From positions 62,001-126,000 of the forward strand of contig NZ_JACIHE010000006.1 of NCBI RefSeq assembly GCF_014198245.1: DNA of 64,000 nt. The letters run 5' to 3'. The position numbers and the translations under genes were made by a program. This stretch comes from Bradyrhizobium sp. cir1 (GTDB lineage: Bacteria > Pseudomonadota > Alphaproteobacteria > Rhizobiales > Xanthobacteraceae). Within the stretch, counting starts at the first letter, position 1, and each line of letters opens with the position of its first letter. Shown piece after piece: positions 35,780-45,806 of this stretch. The notes under the pieces were generated by a model. That model had not been told where the DNA came from, did no database searches, and was given only the letters and a program-made list of their open reading frames with translations.

Positions 35780-36131
35780 TGTCACTGATAAGTCCCCAGG
35801 GCAACGGCCGTCGTGGCATCTCGATCCGGGATCGAGAGCCGCCGTATTCGGTGAAGGTTGAATTCCAGTCGGGACTGGTTGGGTCCGGCACACCGTCCCG
35901 TGAAGCCGGAACGGCGGTGGTGATACCGCCGCGACCTCAGCCCGATTGCAGGATTCCGATAGCCTGATCGTTCCGCGAAAGGAACACCGAAAAACTACGT
36001 ACCGCACTCACGTCGAGATGGAGGGCATCAGGTCCCGCGCGCCCGAATAGAACGATCGAAGTCGCACCGGACAGTTGCCCCGCTCCTGAAGGCTTACCGC
36101 ACACGTAGCCTGAAGGATGAACACGGCAGGT
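35780..36131. other. Intergenic region upstream of the MarR-type gene
   Basis: About 350 bases between the MarR-type gene start and the 3' end of the small membrane protein gene at 36132. The MarR-type frame stays open into it (to 36007), but I see no conserved coding content, no repeat and no RNA gene. Confidence 0.45.
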
Positions 36132-36476
36132 TCAATGCCCTGTGCGATTGCCCTGCTGCTCATCTGGACACCACCGCGCGATCAGGAAGGAGCCACCAGC
36201 CACAACAGCAAACAAGCATGCCACCACAAGGATACTCGTGGACAGCGCGATCAAGCCGCGCTCAAAGGCGTTGATCGCGGCGGTGCCAAAGGTCAGCCAG
36301 CACCCGATCGCCACCACGTGCGACACGGCCTGCACGACCGCGCACCGCGCCACCGGCTTATAGTTCAGAAACCGCAACAGCAGCGGGCCACCCCCGAATG
36401 CAAGCGCGAAGGCCCAGACGACAATCAAGATTGGCAAATCAAGAAGACTGTTCAAAATGGGGGACAAGACAAGCAC
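36132..36476 (-). CDS. Small multi-helix membrane protein of unknown function
   Basis: A 114-residue protein with three strong hydrophobic segments (about 12-35, 44-65 and 75-100) and a charged C-terminal tail (RWCPDEQQGN). I do not recognise it. The assigned GTG at 36476 has only a weak purine run upstream, so the start may lie a few codons inside. It is surrounded by decayed genes, and low-confidence status is fair. Confidence 0.5.
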   Translation of the reverse strand: MLVLSPILNSLLDLPILIVVWAFALAFGGGPLLLRFLNYKPVARCAVVQAVSHVVAIGCWLTFGTAAINAFERGLIALSTSILVVACLFAVVAGGSFLIARWCPDEQQGNRTGH

Positions 36477-36529
36477 CCTGAAGCATTCAGGGTTTGACGG
36501 CCCGAGCTGCGAAGAGGTTCAACGCATCA

Positions 36530-36909
36530 CAGCCACAGCAGATGAGTGAGCACCCGGCTTTCGGCCCGTTGTTCGATCCAGACGGCTTGAGGGAGGTGAA
36601 AATCCCTGGTCAGCTTTGGGCGTCGGCCCTGAGTGGAGAAGACAGGACTGGAGGCGAAGTCGCGGCGAACTATGTGGCAGCGATTGCACGCGACCTCCCG
36701 GTCAAGCCCGACTATCATCTCGTACCGAACGCCGGCCATTACATATTCCTTGCGCCCCGCACGCCGGAGCTGGCGAAGAAGCGCCCGAGGTCTGCACCGG
36801 CAGACCTCGCTTCGATCGAGCCGCGTTTCGCGCGGAATTCAATGCCGTCGCGCTGGCTTTTTTTCGCGAACATTTGGCAGGAGCTGGTCATTCGGGCGTG
36901 TACTCATAA
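36530..36909 (+). pseudogene. Frameshifted remnant of a dienelactone-hydrolase-like alpha/beta hydrolase
   Basis: The C-terminal third of an alpha/beta hydrolase survives. EHPAFGPLFDPDGLREVKIP, then VAANYVAAIARDLPVKPDYH and PNAGHYIFLAPRTPELAKK are read in one frame. EAPEVCTGRPRFDRAAFRAE and FNAVALAFFREHL continue in another. A single missing G after position 36780 (gcgaagaag-cgcccgag) explains the switch. The catalytic His of the family lies in the NAGH block, but the nucleophile domain is absent, so the protein cannot be active. The stop is at 36907-36909, inside the repeat that follows. Confidence 0.75.
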
Positions 36910-37015
36910 ACGCGCAGACGTCAGCCTTTTGGGTCAAAGCAGAAATTTTCTGCTCAATCAGAGTATTTCCGATTTTGACCCGAAGCAGACTTCACCAGCG
37001 CGGCGCTCAAGTTAG
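36894..37015. repeat. Dispersed intergenic repeat, copy A
   Basis: Contains GTGTACTCATAAA near the left end and TTTTGACCCGAAGCAGACTTC near the right. The first motif recurs inverted at 41957-41969 and the second, diverged, near 39130-39150 (TTTGACCCCTAGCAGACCTC). The shared pieces around the two TPR-regulator genes suggest one degenerate element family scattered here. Confidence 0.55.
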
Positions 37016-37035
37016 ACGTGCGATATCGCGCCACG

Positions 37036-37257
37036 TCAGACATCTCGCGGGTCGATTTCGGGGTGCGAGGCCAAGTACTCGATGTCGCTATGGGCAATGC
37101 CAATATCGTGCAGGTCGCGGCTGTTCATGCCGTACAAGGCGGCCCGCAACTTCCCGCGACGGCGCTGTTTCTGAAGCGCATTCCTGGTTCGTTCGATGAA
37201 ATCTGTAACTTTCCGGGTCAGCACGGCAGGCTGTCCCAATACTGTCATCATGCTCAT
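37036..37257 (-). CDS. DUF1127 domain protein (YjiS-like)
   Basis: A 73-residue protein ending in the DUF1127 signature LYGMNSRDLHDIGIAHSDIEY (about 44-64) with RRRGKLRAAL before it. Such small, arginine-rich proteins are common in rhizobia; some bind RNA or act in phosphate and carbon metabolism, but no role is shown here. ATG 37257 follows GGAGAG with good spacing; an in-frame upstream ATG at 37287 is less likely. Confidence 0.88.
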   Translation of the reverse strand: MSMMTVLGQPAVLTRKVTDFIERTRNALQKQRRRGKLRAALYGMNSRDLHDIGIAHSDIEYLASHPEIDPRDV

Positions 37258-37410
37258 GGCGGTCTCTCCTTGGGAGGGAGGCCACATGATGCCAAGGGGT
37301 GGACGAGCGCGCTTTACTTGCTCCTTACATTTTCGTCACTGGCGGCTTAATCTTTGACCGATCGGCGTGTTGGAGCCTGGTGTTCGAAAGTTCCTTAGGG
37401 AAACGGTAGC

Positions 37411-38989
37411 TTGCGTTATCTCTTCGACAGCTGCGCTTTGGATACCGACCGCCGCGAGTTGCGTCGCGGCGCCGAATTGGTTGCCGTCTCGCCGCAGGTC
37501 TTCGACTTACTTGAATACCTGATCCGCAACCGGGAGCATGTGGTCAGCAGGGACGAGTTGATCGAGGCCATATGGAAGGGGCGAATTGTCCCTGAGTCGG
37601 CACTCACGACCCGACTGAATGCCGCTCGAAGCGCCATCGGCGACACGGGCGAAGAGCAGCGCCTCATCAAGACCCTTCCACGCAAAGGCTTCCGTTTCGT
37701 CGGATCAATTCAGGAAGCGACAAGGCTCGAGGGCGAGGCAATCGGCGATGCTCCCGTGCAGGGGGCGATACCGGATCTTTCGTTCCCTGAGAAGGCCTCC
37801 GTGGCCGTTCTCCCATTTACCAATCTTAGCTCCGATCCGGAACAGGACTACTTCGCTGATGGAATGGCCGAAGAGATCATTACAGCGCTGTCCCGGTTCA
37901 AAGCCCTGTTCATCATCGCGCGCAACTCGAGCTTCACTTACAAGGGGCGTCTCGTCGATGTGAAGCAAATCGGGCACGAACTTGGGGTGCGCTACGTGCT
38001 GGAAGGCAGCGTCCGAAGCGCGTTGGGCCGCATGCGCATCACAGGCAAGCTCATAGATGCCGCGACCGGGGCACATCTTTGGGCCGACCGATTCGAAGGC
38101 GATGTGGGAAACGTCTTTGATCTGCAGGACCAGGTAACTGAGAGCGTGGTAGGAGCCATCGCACCAACGGTTGAAAAAGCAGAGATCCAGCGCGCGAAGT
38201 GTAAGCCAACAGAAAGTCTCGATGCTTATACAATCTATTTGCGCGGATTGGCTAAATTTTATCAGGTAGATCTCAACCGGCGGACGATCGACGATGCATT
38301 GCAGCTGTTCAACAGCGCGACTGAACTCGATCCTGATTTTGCGGTCGCGTACGGTCGTGCTGCCTCTTGCTACGCGTATGGAAAGGGGAACGGTTGGTTT
38401 TCAGGCGCCGAGGAAGAGATTTTCGCGGGCAACATTCCTCGCCAGACGGGCCGCCGAATTGGGCAAAGATGATGCAATCGCACTCAGTGGGAGCGGGTGG
38501 ACTTTCGCCTACGTCGTTGGTGATTTCGAGCAGGGTGCAGCCTTGATCGATCGCGCACTTTTTCTCAATGTCAATTTGGCAGAGGCTTGGCACTTTAGTG
38601 GATGGATTAAAAACTGGCTCTGCGAGCCGGATCTGGCACTTAAATCCTTTGCGCACGCCATGCGTCTGAACCCCTTGGATTCGCGGATAGCAGGCATGCG
38701 AACTGGGACGGCATATGCGCACTTCCTGCTGGGCCGCTATGAAGAGGCAGCGTCTTGGGCGGCAATGGCATTGCAATACAATCCAGAATTTCCTGCCGGA
38801 CTACGCGTGGCCGCCGCGAGCAACGCGATGGCCGGCCGACTCGAACAGGCACGCAAGGCCATGGCGCGTCTCCGGCAACTCCGTCCCGCGCTCCGGGTAT
38901 CCAACATACAGGACCTGGTGCCTCATCGGCGGGCTGTTGACCTTGCGCGATTCGAAGAAGGGTTGAGGAAAGCCGGATTGCCAGAGTAA
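37411..38989 (+). pseudogene. Winged-helix/TolB-like/TPR regulator, frameshifted
   Basis: Two frames together read as one regulator. The first (37411-38424) has an OmpR-type winged helix (about 1-92, LLEYLIRNREHVVSRDELIEA), a TolB-N/adenylate-cyclase-associated segment (SVAVLPFTNLSSDPEQDYFA) and TPRs. The second (from 38420) resumes RAAELGKDDAIAL and continues TPR helices to GLRKAGLPE. The shift falls in a TTTT tract at 38420-38423, consistent with one extra base. The intact paralogue at 40263 aligns across the break, which shows what was lost. Alternatively the shift is a base-call error. Confidence 0.8.
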
Positions 38990-39194
38990 CCTCGATTATC
39001 TAGGCAAACGCCTGATCGAAGGAGGCGCAATGTCAGCAATTGGCCCAACTGCGAAGTTGCGCCGCGTCCGACGGAGGCCCGCTCATCGTGCCAGACCGGA
39101 CCAGATTTGCTCAACCTGAGTTATTCGCAATTTGACCCCTAGCAGACCTCATCGCTTCGCAACAAAAGCACTGATGCGCAACGCGCCGGTGTCT
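38990..39194. repeat. Dispersed intergenic repeat, copy B (diverged)
   Basis: Between the frameshifted TPR regulator and the OCD-like gene. It carries TTTGACCCCTAGCAGACCTC near 39130-39150, matching the right end of the copy at 36894-37015. No gene is seen. Confidence 0.45.
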
Positions 39195-40118
39195 TCACGC
39201 TGAACGGGCCGCAGAATTCGTGGCGGCATGAAGCTTAAGCACCAACTCCGCGGTCGCGATATCTTCGACAGCAATACCGACCGACTTGAATATTGTTGTC
39301 TCCGTCAGGGGGCTCGCTTTAATCCCAGCAAATAATTCCCCGGCCTCGGCATAGATCGGCGCGTTCGACAGGATGACGTCGCCGGATTCTTTCAGGGCCG
39401 CCTCACGGGAATCGACAACGAGCACATTGCTCATCGCTTCGTCGTCAAGCTCGCGCCAGGTTGGTCGCGGCGAACCCACAGCGTTGACGTGAGCTCCGGG
39501 TTTGAGCCAGGATCCCTTCAGGACGGGCTCAAGTGCGTTTGTCGCCGTCACGATCACGTCGGCGCCGCGGACGGCGGATTCAGCGTCCCTGCACACGCAG
39601 CCGTGTTCCTCGGCAAAGCGCTGGGCATGTCCAGCCGTTCGACTCCATATTCGCACTTCATCGAACTTGCGCACTTGCCTGAGCGCCTGAAGGTGCGCCT
39701 TTGCCTGAACTCCGCTGCCGAGAAGTGCCAGAACCCGGCTATCGGATGCTGCGAGGCGATCTGTAACGGCCGCCGAGACCGCCGCGGTGCGCATCTCGGT
39801 AATGAGCCGTCCATCCATGACCGCGATCGGTTCGCCTGTCGCCGGACTAAACAGGATGACCATCGCCATGTGCGTGGGGAGGCGCTTCGCCGCATTGCCT
39901 GGGTAGAAGCTGACCAGCTTCAATCCCATCGCCTTATCCATCGCGGCCGGCATGATCCCGAGGTAGCGCTTTCCCTCCTCGAGCGTTAGCATGCTGCGTA
40001 CAGGCTGTAATGCGCGCCCTGTCGAGAACGCCACCAGGGCGCTTTCCATGGCGGCAATGAGATCATCCCACCGCAGCACCCCTTGCACGTCGCGTTCGTC
40101 GAGATGGGTCACCGGCAT
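39195..40118 (-). CDS. Ornithine cyclodeaminase/mu-crystallin family protein
   Basis: A 307-residue NAD(P)-dependent enzyme of the OCD/mu-crystallin family. The dinucleotide motif ALLGSGVQAKAHLQALRQVR (about 130-149) and the family block GRLITEMRTAAVSAAVTDRLA with the Arg-Thr-Ala motif (about 103-123) are clear. Members act as ornithine cyclodeaminase, alanine dehydrogenase, lysine cyclodeaminase or ketimine reductase, so the reaction is undetermined. ATG 40118 has GGAGGCG upstream; an ATG at 40181 would add 21 unlike residues. It sits between two TPR regulators, one of which may control it. Confidence 0.88.
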   Translation of the reverse strand: MPVTHLDERDVQGVLRWDDLIAAMESALVAFSTGRALQPVRSMLTLEEGKRYLGIMPAAMDKAMGLKLVSFYPGNAAKRLPTHMAMVILFSPATGEPIAVMDGRLITEMRTAAVSAAVTDRLAASDSRVLALLGSGVQAKAHLQALRQVRKFDEVRIWSRTAGHAQRFAEEHGCVCRDAESAVRGADVIVTATNALEPVLKGSWLKPGAHVNAVGSPRPTWRELDDEAMSNVLVVDSREAALKESGDVILSNAPIYAEAGELFAGIKASPLTETTIFKSVGIAVEDIATAELVLKLHAATNSAARSA

Positions 40119-40262
40119 CAAAACGCCTCCTCCGAGCTGGCCGTGATCACTGGCTGAAGCAGGGTGCGTGCGGGGGACCAATGGTGTCTTGAAGGTCCTC
40201 CTAAATAACCCCTAAAAATGCTTAGGAGCCATCGACAATGCCCTTTTCTGGAGGCGACGTCC

Positions 40263-41825
40263 TCAGTCGGGGAGGCCGGCGAGCCGCAGCCCTTGTTTAA
40301 GCGTGGCAAGGTCCTGCGGGCGACGGAGGGGTATTCGCTCGCTCAGGTTGGAGATGGTGTGCAAGGGGTCAGCCTCCCGCAAACGCCCGACCATTGCTGC
40401 AGCTTCATCCAGCCGTCCTGCCAGGGCATTGCTCGCTGCGCCGGCGCGAAGGCCGGCAAGGAAATGGGGCTGCAGACGAAGCGCGTCGAACGCGAGCGCG
40501 ATCGCCACTTCATAGCGGCCGGCGAACAGGTGAGCGTAAGCGGCGGCGGCCGACATGTTGCCGCGCAGCGGATCGAACGGGCTAAGGCGCATCGCGCGGG
40601 ACTGGTCCTCGATGGCTTGCTCGGGTTCGCCAAGGTAGACGCACACCCAGCCTCTGAAATGCCAGGCAGCCGCATGATTCGGATCGAGTTCGAGAGACCT
40701 TTCGATGAATGCTCGGCCGTTCTCGAGTTGAGCGCCCGTGTAGGCGAGGATCAAACCGCCACGGGCAAGAGCGATGGCGTCGTCTTTACCCAATTCCGTA
40801 GCGAGCGTCGCAAGGCGCAGTGCTTCAGCGCTCTCCTTGGTGCGGTCCAGCATCCAGCCGTTGGCTTGACGCCAACCGTAGCACCACGCGCCCATGCCGT
40901 ATGCGGAGGAGTAGTCCGGGTCGAGTTCGATCGCCCGGTACAACGCTTGGAGCGCGTCGCTTGTGCCACCTTTGGTCGCGCGATTAATCCCGGCCAGGCC
41001 GCGCAGGTAGTGGTCGTACGCCTGCAGGCTGTCGGTTGGTTTGTGGCCCGCGCGCTCGATTTCTGCCCGCTCCAATCTCGGACGGATCGCCCCGACTACG
41101 GATGCCGCGAGCTGATCCTGCAGATCAAACACATCCGTGACGTCGCCTTCGATGCGATCGGCCCACAGGGTTACGTCGTTCGAGGAGTCGACCAGTTGAC
41201 CGGACAGACGTAGCCGCTTGCCCGACTTGCGCACGCTGCCTTCCAGGACATAGCGCACGCCGAGTTCTCGGCCGACCTGCTTCACCCCGACCGAACGACC
41301 TTTGTAGATGAAGCTCGAATTGCGCGCGATCACGAAGAGCCAGCGCACGCGCGACAACGCGGTTATGATCTCCTCGACGATGCCGTCCGCGAAATAGTCC
41401 TGCTGTTGGTCGTCGCTGAGGTTTTGAAACGGCAGGACCGCAATGGAGGGCCCGTCGGGTAGCGCCAACGCGGTCCGGGATTCGGCGCCCACGCTTGCAC
41501 CAAAGCTTTCCGACAGCGGCGGCGGGCCGATGTACCGATAGCCCCGCCGCGCCAATGTCTCGATCCAAAGCTCTGCCCCTGGCTCAAGAGCCAACTCGCG
41601 GCGCAACGCGGCGATCTGCACCGACAGGTTGTTCTCTTCGACGGAAAGGCCTGCCCATGCGGCCGCGATCAGGGTGTCCTTGCTGACCGGCGCACCGTGG
41701 TTTTCGAGCAGCACACGTAATACAGCGACCGCTCGCCGGCCGGCTCCAAGCCGCTCGGCACCTCGAAATAACACGTCTCCCTCGGCATCGATGCGGAAGG
41801 GGCCAAATATATAGGCATTTGTCAC
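40263..41825 (-). CDS. Winged-helix/TolB-like/TPR transcriptional regulator (intact paralogue)
   Basis: A 520-residue regulator with an OmpR/CadC-type winged helix (about 1-95, VLRVLLENHGAPVSKDTLIAA, then IAALRRELALEPGAELWIETL). A TolB-N-like segment (SIAVLPFQNLSDDQQQDYFA, about 130-149) and IARNSSFIYKGRSVGVKQVG follow, and about 250-510 is a run of TPR helices. It is soluble. It is the intact relative of the frameshifted gene at 37411. The two point toward the OCD-like gene from both sides, suggesting an expansion around it. The DNA target and ligand are unknown. Confidence 0.88.
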   Translation of the reverse strand: MTNAYIFGPFRIDAEGDVLFRGAERLGAGRRAVAVLRVLLENHGAPVSKDTLIAAAWAGLSVEENNLSVQIAALRRELALEPGAELWIETLARRGYRYIGPPPLSESFGASVGAESRTALALPDGPSIAVLPFQNLSDDQQQDYFADGIVEEIITALSRVRWLFVIARNSSFIYKGRSVGVKQVGRELGVRYVLEGSVRKSGKRLRLSGQLVDSSNDVTLWADRIEGDVTDVFDLQDQLAASVVGAIRPRLERAEIERAGHKPTDSLQAYDHYLRGLAGINRATKGGTSDALQALYRAIELDPDYSSAYGMGAWCYGWRQANGWMLDRTKESAEALRLATLATELGKDDAIALARGGLILAYTGAQLENGRAFIERSLELDPNHAAAWHFRGWVCVYLGEPEQAIEDQSRAMRLSPFDPLRGNMSAAAAYAHLFAGRYEVAIALAFDALRLQPHFLAGLRAGAASNALAGRLDEAAAMVGRLREADPLHTISNLSERIPLRRPQDLATLKQGLRLAGLPD

Positions 41826-42221
41826 GAGACCTATTGTATCACAAAACCGCGGTGCGAAATAGATCGAGCTTGTGACCGCTTCTGGCCCTTCTCGGACCTC
41901 GTGCTATGTCCGCTACTGCGCTGGCTGCTGGGGGATAAGCGGACATCGCGGATTTATGAGTACACGTCCTAGCTCGCAAGAGAGGCCCGTTGACGCGGCC
42001 GCGATCAAGCAGCTAAATTGACCACGTCGGAAAAGGCAGACTTGGTCTGGTAAGCCCAAGTCCTTTCGGTAACGAAAGCTCTGGTCTTTGGCCTCAGGCC
42101 TGAGATCCCCACGACGAACACGATCGCTGTTGAGGCGATCACACGTTCGTCCGTGAGGTCTCAAATCTGGGAAACGCTCCGGTCGAACATCGACAGTCGA
42201 ATATCGACAACGGAGCATTTT
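41826..42221. repeat. Intergenic region with dispersed repeat, copy C
   Basis: About 400 bases with no convincing gene. GCGGATTTATGAGTACACGTCC near 41950-41972 includes the inverted counterpart of the motif at the left end of copy A (36894-37015), next to a short palindrome (ATGTCCGCT ... AGCGGACAT, 41906-41946). It also holds the promoters for the divergent TPR regulator and the monooxygenase. Confidence 0.5.
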
Positions 42222-43760
42222 ATGCAGCCCTCCCACACGATTCCCTATGACGTGATCATCGCCGGCGCCGGTCCCGTTGGCCTGTTTCTGGCTTGCGAAT
42301 TGCGGCTTGCCGGCTGTTCGGTGCTGGTGCTGGAGAAGGCACAAGCCCCGCACTCCCCGCTGAAGAGCCTGCCGTTTGGTCTGCGCGGCCTTTCGGTGCC
42401 GACCATCGAGAGCCTCGACCGCCGCGGCTTGCTGGATGATCTGAAGGCCCGCGCGGTGAGCCGCGACGCGCCGGCAGCCGCGCACTGGATGCAGCAGCAG
42501 CGACGCCCCGGCGGTCATTTCGCTGGCATCCAGTTCTTCCACGACCAGATCGACAGCACGCAATGGCCGTACCGCCTGCCCGGCCCGATCGGAAGCGTTG
42601 CGGCCGACATGACGAGCATCGAGTCCATTTTTGCGATCCGCGCCGAGGCGCTGGGTGCAGAGATCCGGCGCGGCTGCAGCGTCGAGGCCTTCACGCAATC
42701 GATCGATGGGGTTGCCGTCGAGGTGACTGGCGCAACGGTCAACGGCCGCTGGCTCGTTGGTTGCGACGGAGGGCGTAGCGGCGTGCGAAAGGCGGCCGGT
42801 ATCGGCTTCACCGGCACCGAGCCGGAGTTCACCGGCTATTCGGTGCAGGTCGAGCTGTCCGATCCGAGCGCGCTTAGGCCGGGTCGCCATTACACGCCTT
42901 CGGGCATGTACACATTTGCCGCGCCCGGCACGTTCGCGATGGTCGATTTCGATGGCGGTGCGGCCCACCGCACAGAACCGCAGCACGACCATATCGAGGC
43001 AGTGCTCCGCAAGGTCTCAGGCATCGACGTAAAGGTGACCGCCCTGCTGCTCGCGACCACCTGGACCGATCGTGCCTATCAGGCAACCGGCTATCGCGAA
43101 GGCCGCGTCTTGCTCGCGGGCGACGCCGCGCACGTCCATTCGCCGCTGGGCGGCCAGGGCCTCAACCTCGGCCTCGGGGATGCCATGAATCTTGGATGGA
43201 AGCTCGCAGCGACCATTCGTGGCGATGCGCCGGCGCTCCTGCTCGACAGCTATTTGGCCGAGCGACATCCGGTGGGCGCAAAAGTGCTCGACTGGTCACG
43301 CGCCCAGGTCGCGCTCATGCGCCCCAGCAGGAGTTCGCGCGCGCTCGAAGCAATCGTTCGCGATCTGATCGACACACGCGACGGCGCGACCTACTTCGCC
43401 GAACGCGTGTGGGGCGTCTCTCTCCGCTATGACCTTGGCGCCGGCCATCCTCTGGTGGGCCGAAGTGCGCCCGACTTCAAATTCGCCGGCGGGACAAGAC
43501 TGAGCGAGCGCCTCAGAACCGGAAAAGGATTGTTGCTGGATTTTGAAGCCCGCGCTTCGCTTCAAGCGCTTGCGAGCCGCTGGGGCGACCGGGTCAACTA
43601 TCTTGCGAAAGACGTGAAGGATCGATTGGGCCTGACCACCTTGCTCGTGCGCCCCGATGGCGTCGTGGCCTGGGCGAGCGAAGATGCTTCGGACAGTGAG
43701 GAAATATCTCAGGTCACCGCGCGATGGTTTGGCGAGCCTGATGCGCTGACCCTAAGGTAA
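42222..43760 (+). CDS. FAD-dependent aromatic monooxygenase
   Basis: A 512-residue flavoprotein hydroxylase of the PheA/TfdB/MhpA type. GAGPVGLFLA (15-24) is the FAD Rossmann motif, VGCDGGRSGVRKA the DG motif and LLAGDAAHVHSPLGGQGLN the second FAD motif. The C-terminal thioredoxin-like domain of the family is present (VRPDGVVAWASED near the end). ATG 42222 follows GGAG and begins just before the Rossmann motif. No ring-cleavage genes flank it, so its substrate is unknown; it overlaps the YunG-like gene by nine bases at the 3' end. Confidence 0.88.
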   Translation: MQPSHTIPYDVIIAGAGPVGLFLACELRLAGCSVLVLEKAQAPHSPLKSLPFGLRGLSVPTIESLDRRGLLDDLKARAVSRDAPAAAHWMQQQRRPGGHFAGIQFFHDQIDSTQWPYRLPGPIGSVAADMTSIESIFAIRAEALGAEIRRGCSVEAFTQSIDGVAVEVTGATVNGRWLVGCDGGRSGVRKAAGIGFTGTEPEFTGYSVQVELSDPSALRPGRHYTPSGMYTFAAPGTFAMVDFDGGAAHRTEPQHDHIEAVLRKVSGIDVKVTALLLATTWTDRAYQATGYREGRVLLAGDAAHVHSPLGGQGLNLGLGDAMNLGWKLAATIRGDAPALLLDSYLAERHPVGAKVLDWSRAQVALMRPSRSSRALEAIVRDLIDTRDGATYFAERVWGVSLRYDLGAGHPLVGRSAPDFKFAGGTRLSERLRTGKGLLLDFEARASLQALASRWGDRVNYLAKDVKDRLGLTTLLVRPDGVVAWASEDASDSEEISQVTARWFGEPDALTLR

Positions 43761-44108
43761 CTGCAGTCGATGCCTCTGAAACGCGGCCCTGAGCTCTGCC
43801 AGTTGATCGCCTGTTGCGCCCAACTCCGCCTCGGCTCGATTGGTCGGCAAGTCCACGTAAGCGATCGGCTGATCGAACTGGCTCGCCGTGAAGTCGTACC
43901 TCTGCCCTCCGATCCGATTATAGAAATGGTCGCCGGCCGGCAGCGGGGTCTTCAGCAAGTCACCGCCGAAGAGCTCGTGAATGAGCAGCGACGTAACGTT
44001 GCATTGGCCTGCCGCCGGATTGTCCGCCGTCCATTGGCTGGCTGTCGACAACGACCATGCCTTGCGCAGCGCGCCTTGAATCTCATCGGGATCGAAACTC
44101 ATCGTCAT
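43752..44108 (-). CDS. YunG-like small protein
   Basis: A 118-residue cytoplasmic protein with the YunG-type blocks WTADNPAAGQCNVTSLLIHE and FGGDLLKTPLPAGDHFYNRI then YDFTASQFDQPI. The function of the family is unknown. The stop overlaps the convergent monooxygenase. ATG 44102 (MSFDPDE) is an alternative start. Confidence 0.72.
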   Translation of the reverse strand: MTMSFDPDEIQGALRKAWSLSTASQWTADNPAAGQCNVTSLLIHELFGGDLLKTPLPAGDHFYNRIGGQRYDFTASQFDQPIAYVDLPTNRAEAELGATGDQLAELRAAFQRHRLQLP

Positions 44109-44230
44109 CGCCCGGATCAGCGCCGAAGTGAAAAATTCGGATTATGCGATTATCGCTTTCTACCACTGTTTTGCCCGACGAGTCAAAACGACCTCATTGC
44201 TCGGCTGAGCCCCAACTCCATCCGCCCGTC

Positions 44231-44315
44231 ATTGCGAGCGCAGCGTCTTGTCCGCCGAAGCCTTGGCGAAGGCGGAAGCAATCCAGGATCGTTCCGCAGA
44301 GGGACTCTGCAATGA
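44231..44315. repeat. Palindromic repeat, class 2, interrupted copy
   Basis: The left half begins ATTGCGAGCGCAGCG like 11696-11710 and resumes AAGCAATCCAGGA after an inserted hairpin (about 44246-44275, containing CCGCCGAAGCC and GCGAAGGCGG). The right arm is truncated (GACTCTGCAATGATG). This is a second-generation repeat: one palindrome inserted in another. Confidence 0.75.
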
Positions 44316-44456
44316 TGACTCCGTCCGGCCGATTTGCCCCGATGCTTCAAACTGTTGGCCACATTCCAGAGGCAACGTGCCCTCACCCACCTCTACTGTG
44401 CATGGGGTTGTTTTCGAACTTTTTTGTTTGGCAGCTTCAGATGCGCCGCAGCAAAC

Positions 44457-44495
44457 AAAAAGCCCGGCCTCTGCTGGAGGCCGGGCTTTCCGGTT
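44457..44495 (-). terminator. Rho-independent terminator of the TRAP binding-protein gene
   Basis: A GC-rich hairpin (AAAGCCCGGCCTC with GAGGCCGGGCTTT, separated by a few bases) is followed on the minus strand by TTTGTTTG. It lies 21 bases after the binding-protein stop codon and is correctly oriented. Confidence 0.88.
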
Positions 44496-44515
44496 CTTGC
44501 GACTTGCTCGAAAGA

Positions 44516-45646
<1,131 letters not shown>

Positions 45647-45806
45647 TTATGCCGCCGCTCATTCCGGCGACGCGTCCGGGCCGCGTCGAACCGAAGGGGC
45701 TTGACTGCCGTGGGCCTTTAACACGGAAGGCGCGCTTTCGGAACGCGACAATGGCATGACGGGGCTCTACGAAAGTCGCATGTTCCGATGGACCGGCCTC
45801 TCCGCT

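Larger units (their letters stand above)
44109..44515. other. Intergenic region with palindrome and terminator
   Basis: About 400 bases between the YunG-like gene and the TRAP binding-protein gene. It contains a disrupted class 2 palindrome and the binding-protein terminator, both annotated separately. No protein-coding gene is supported. Confidence 0.6.
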
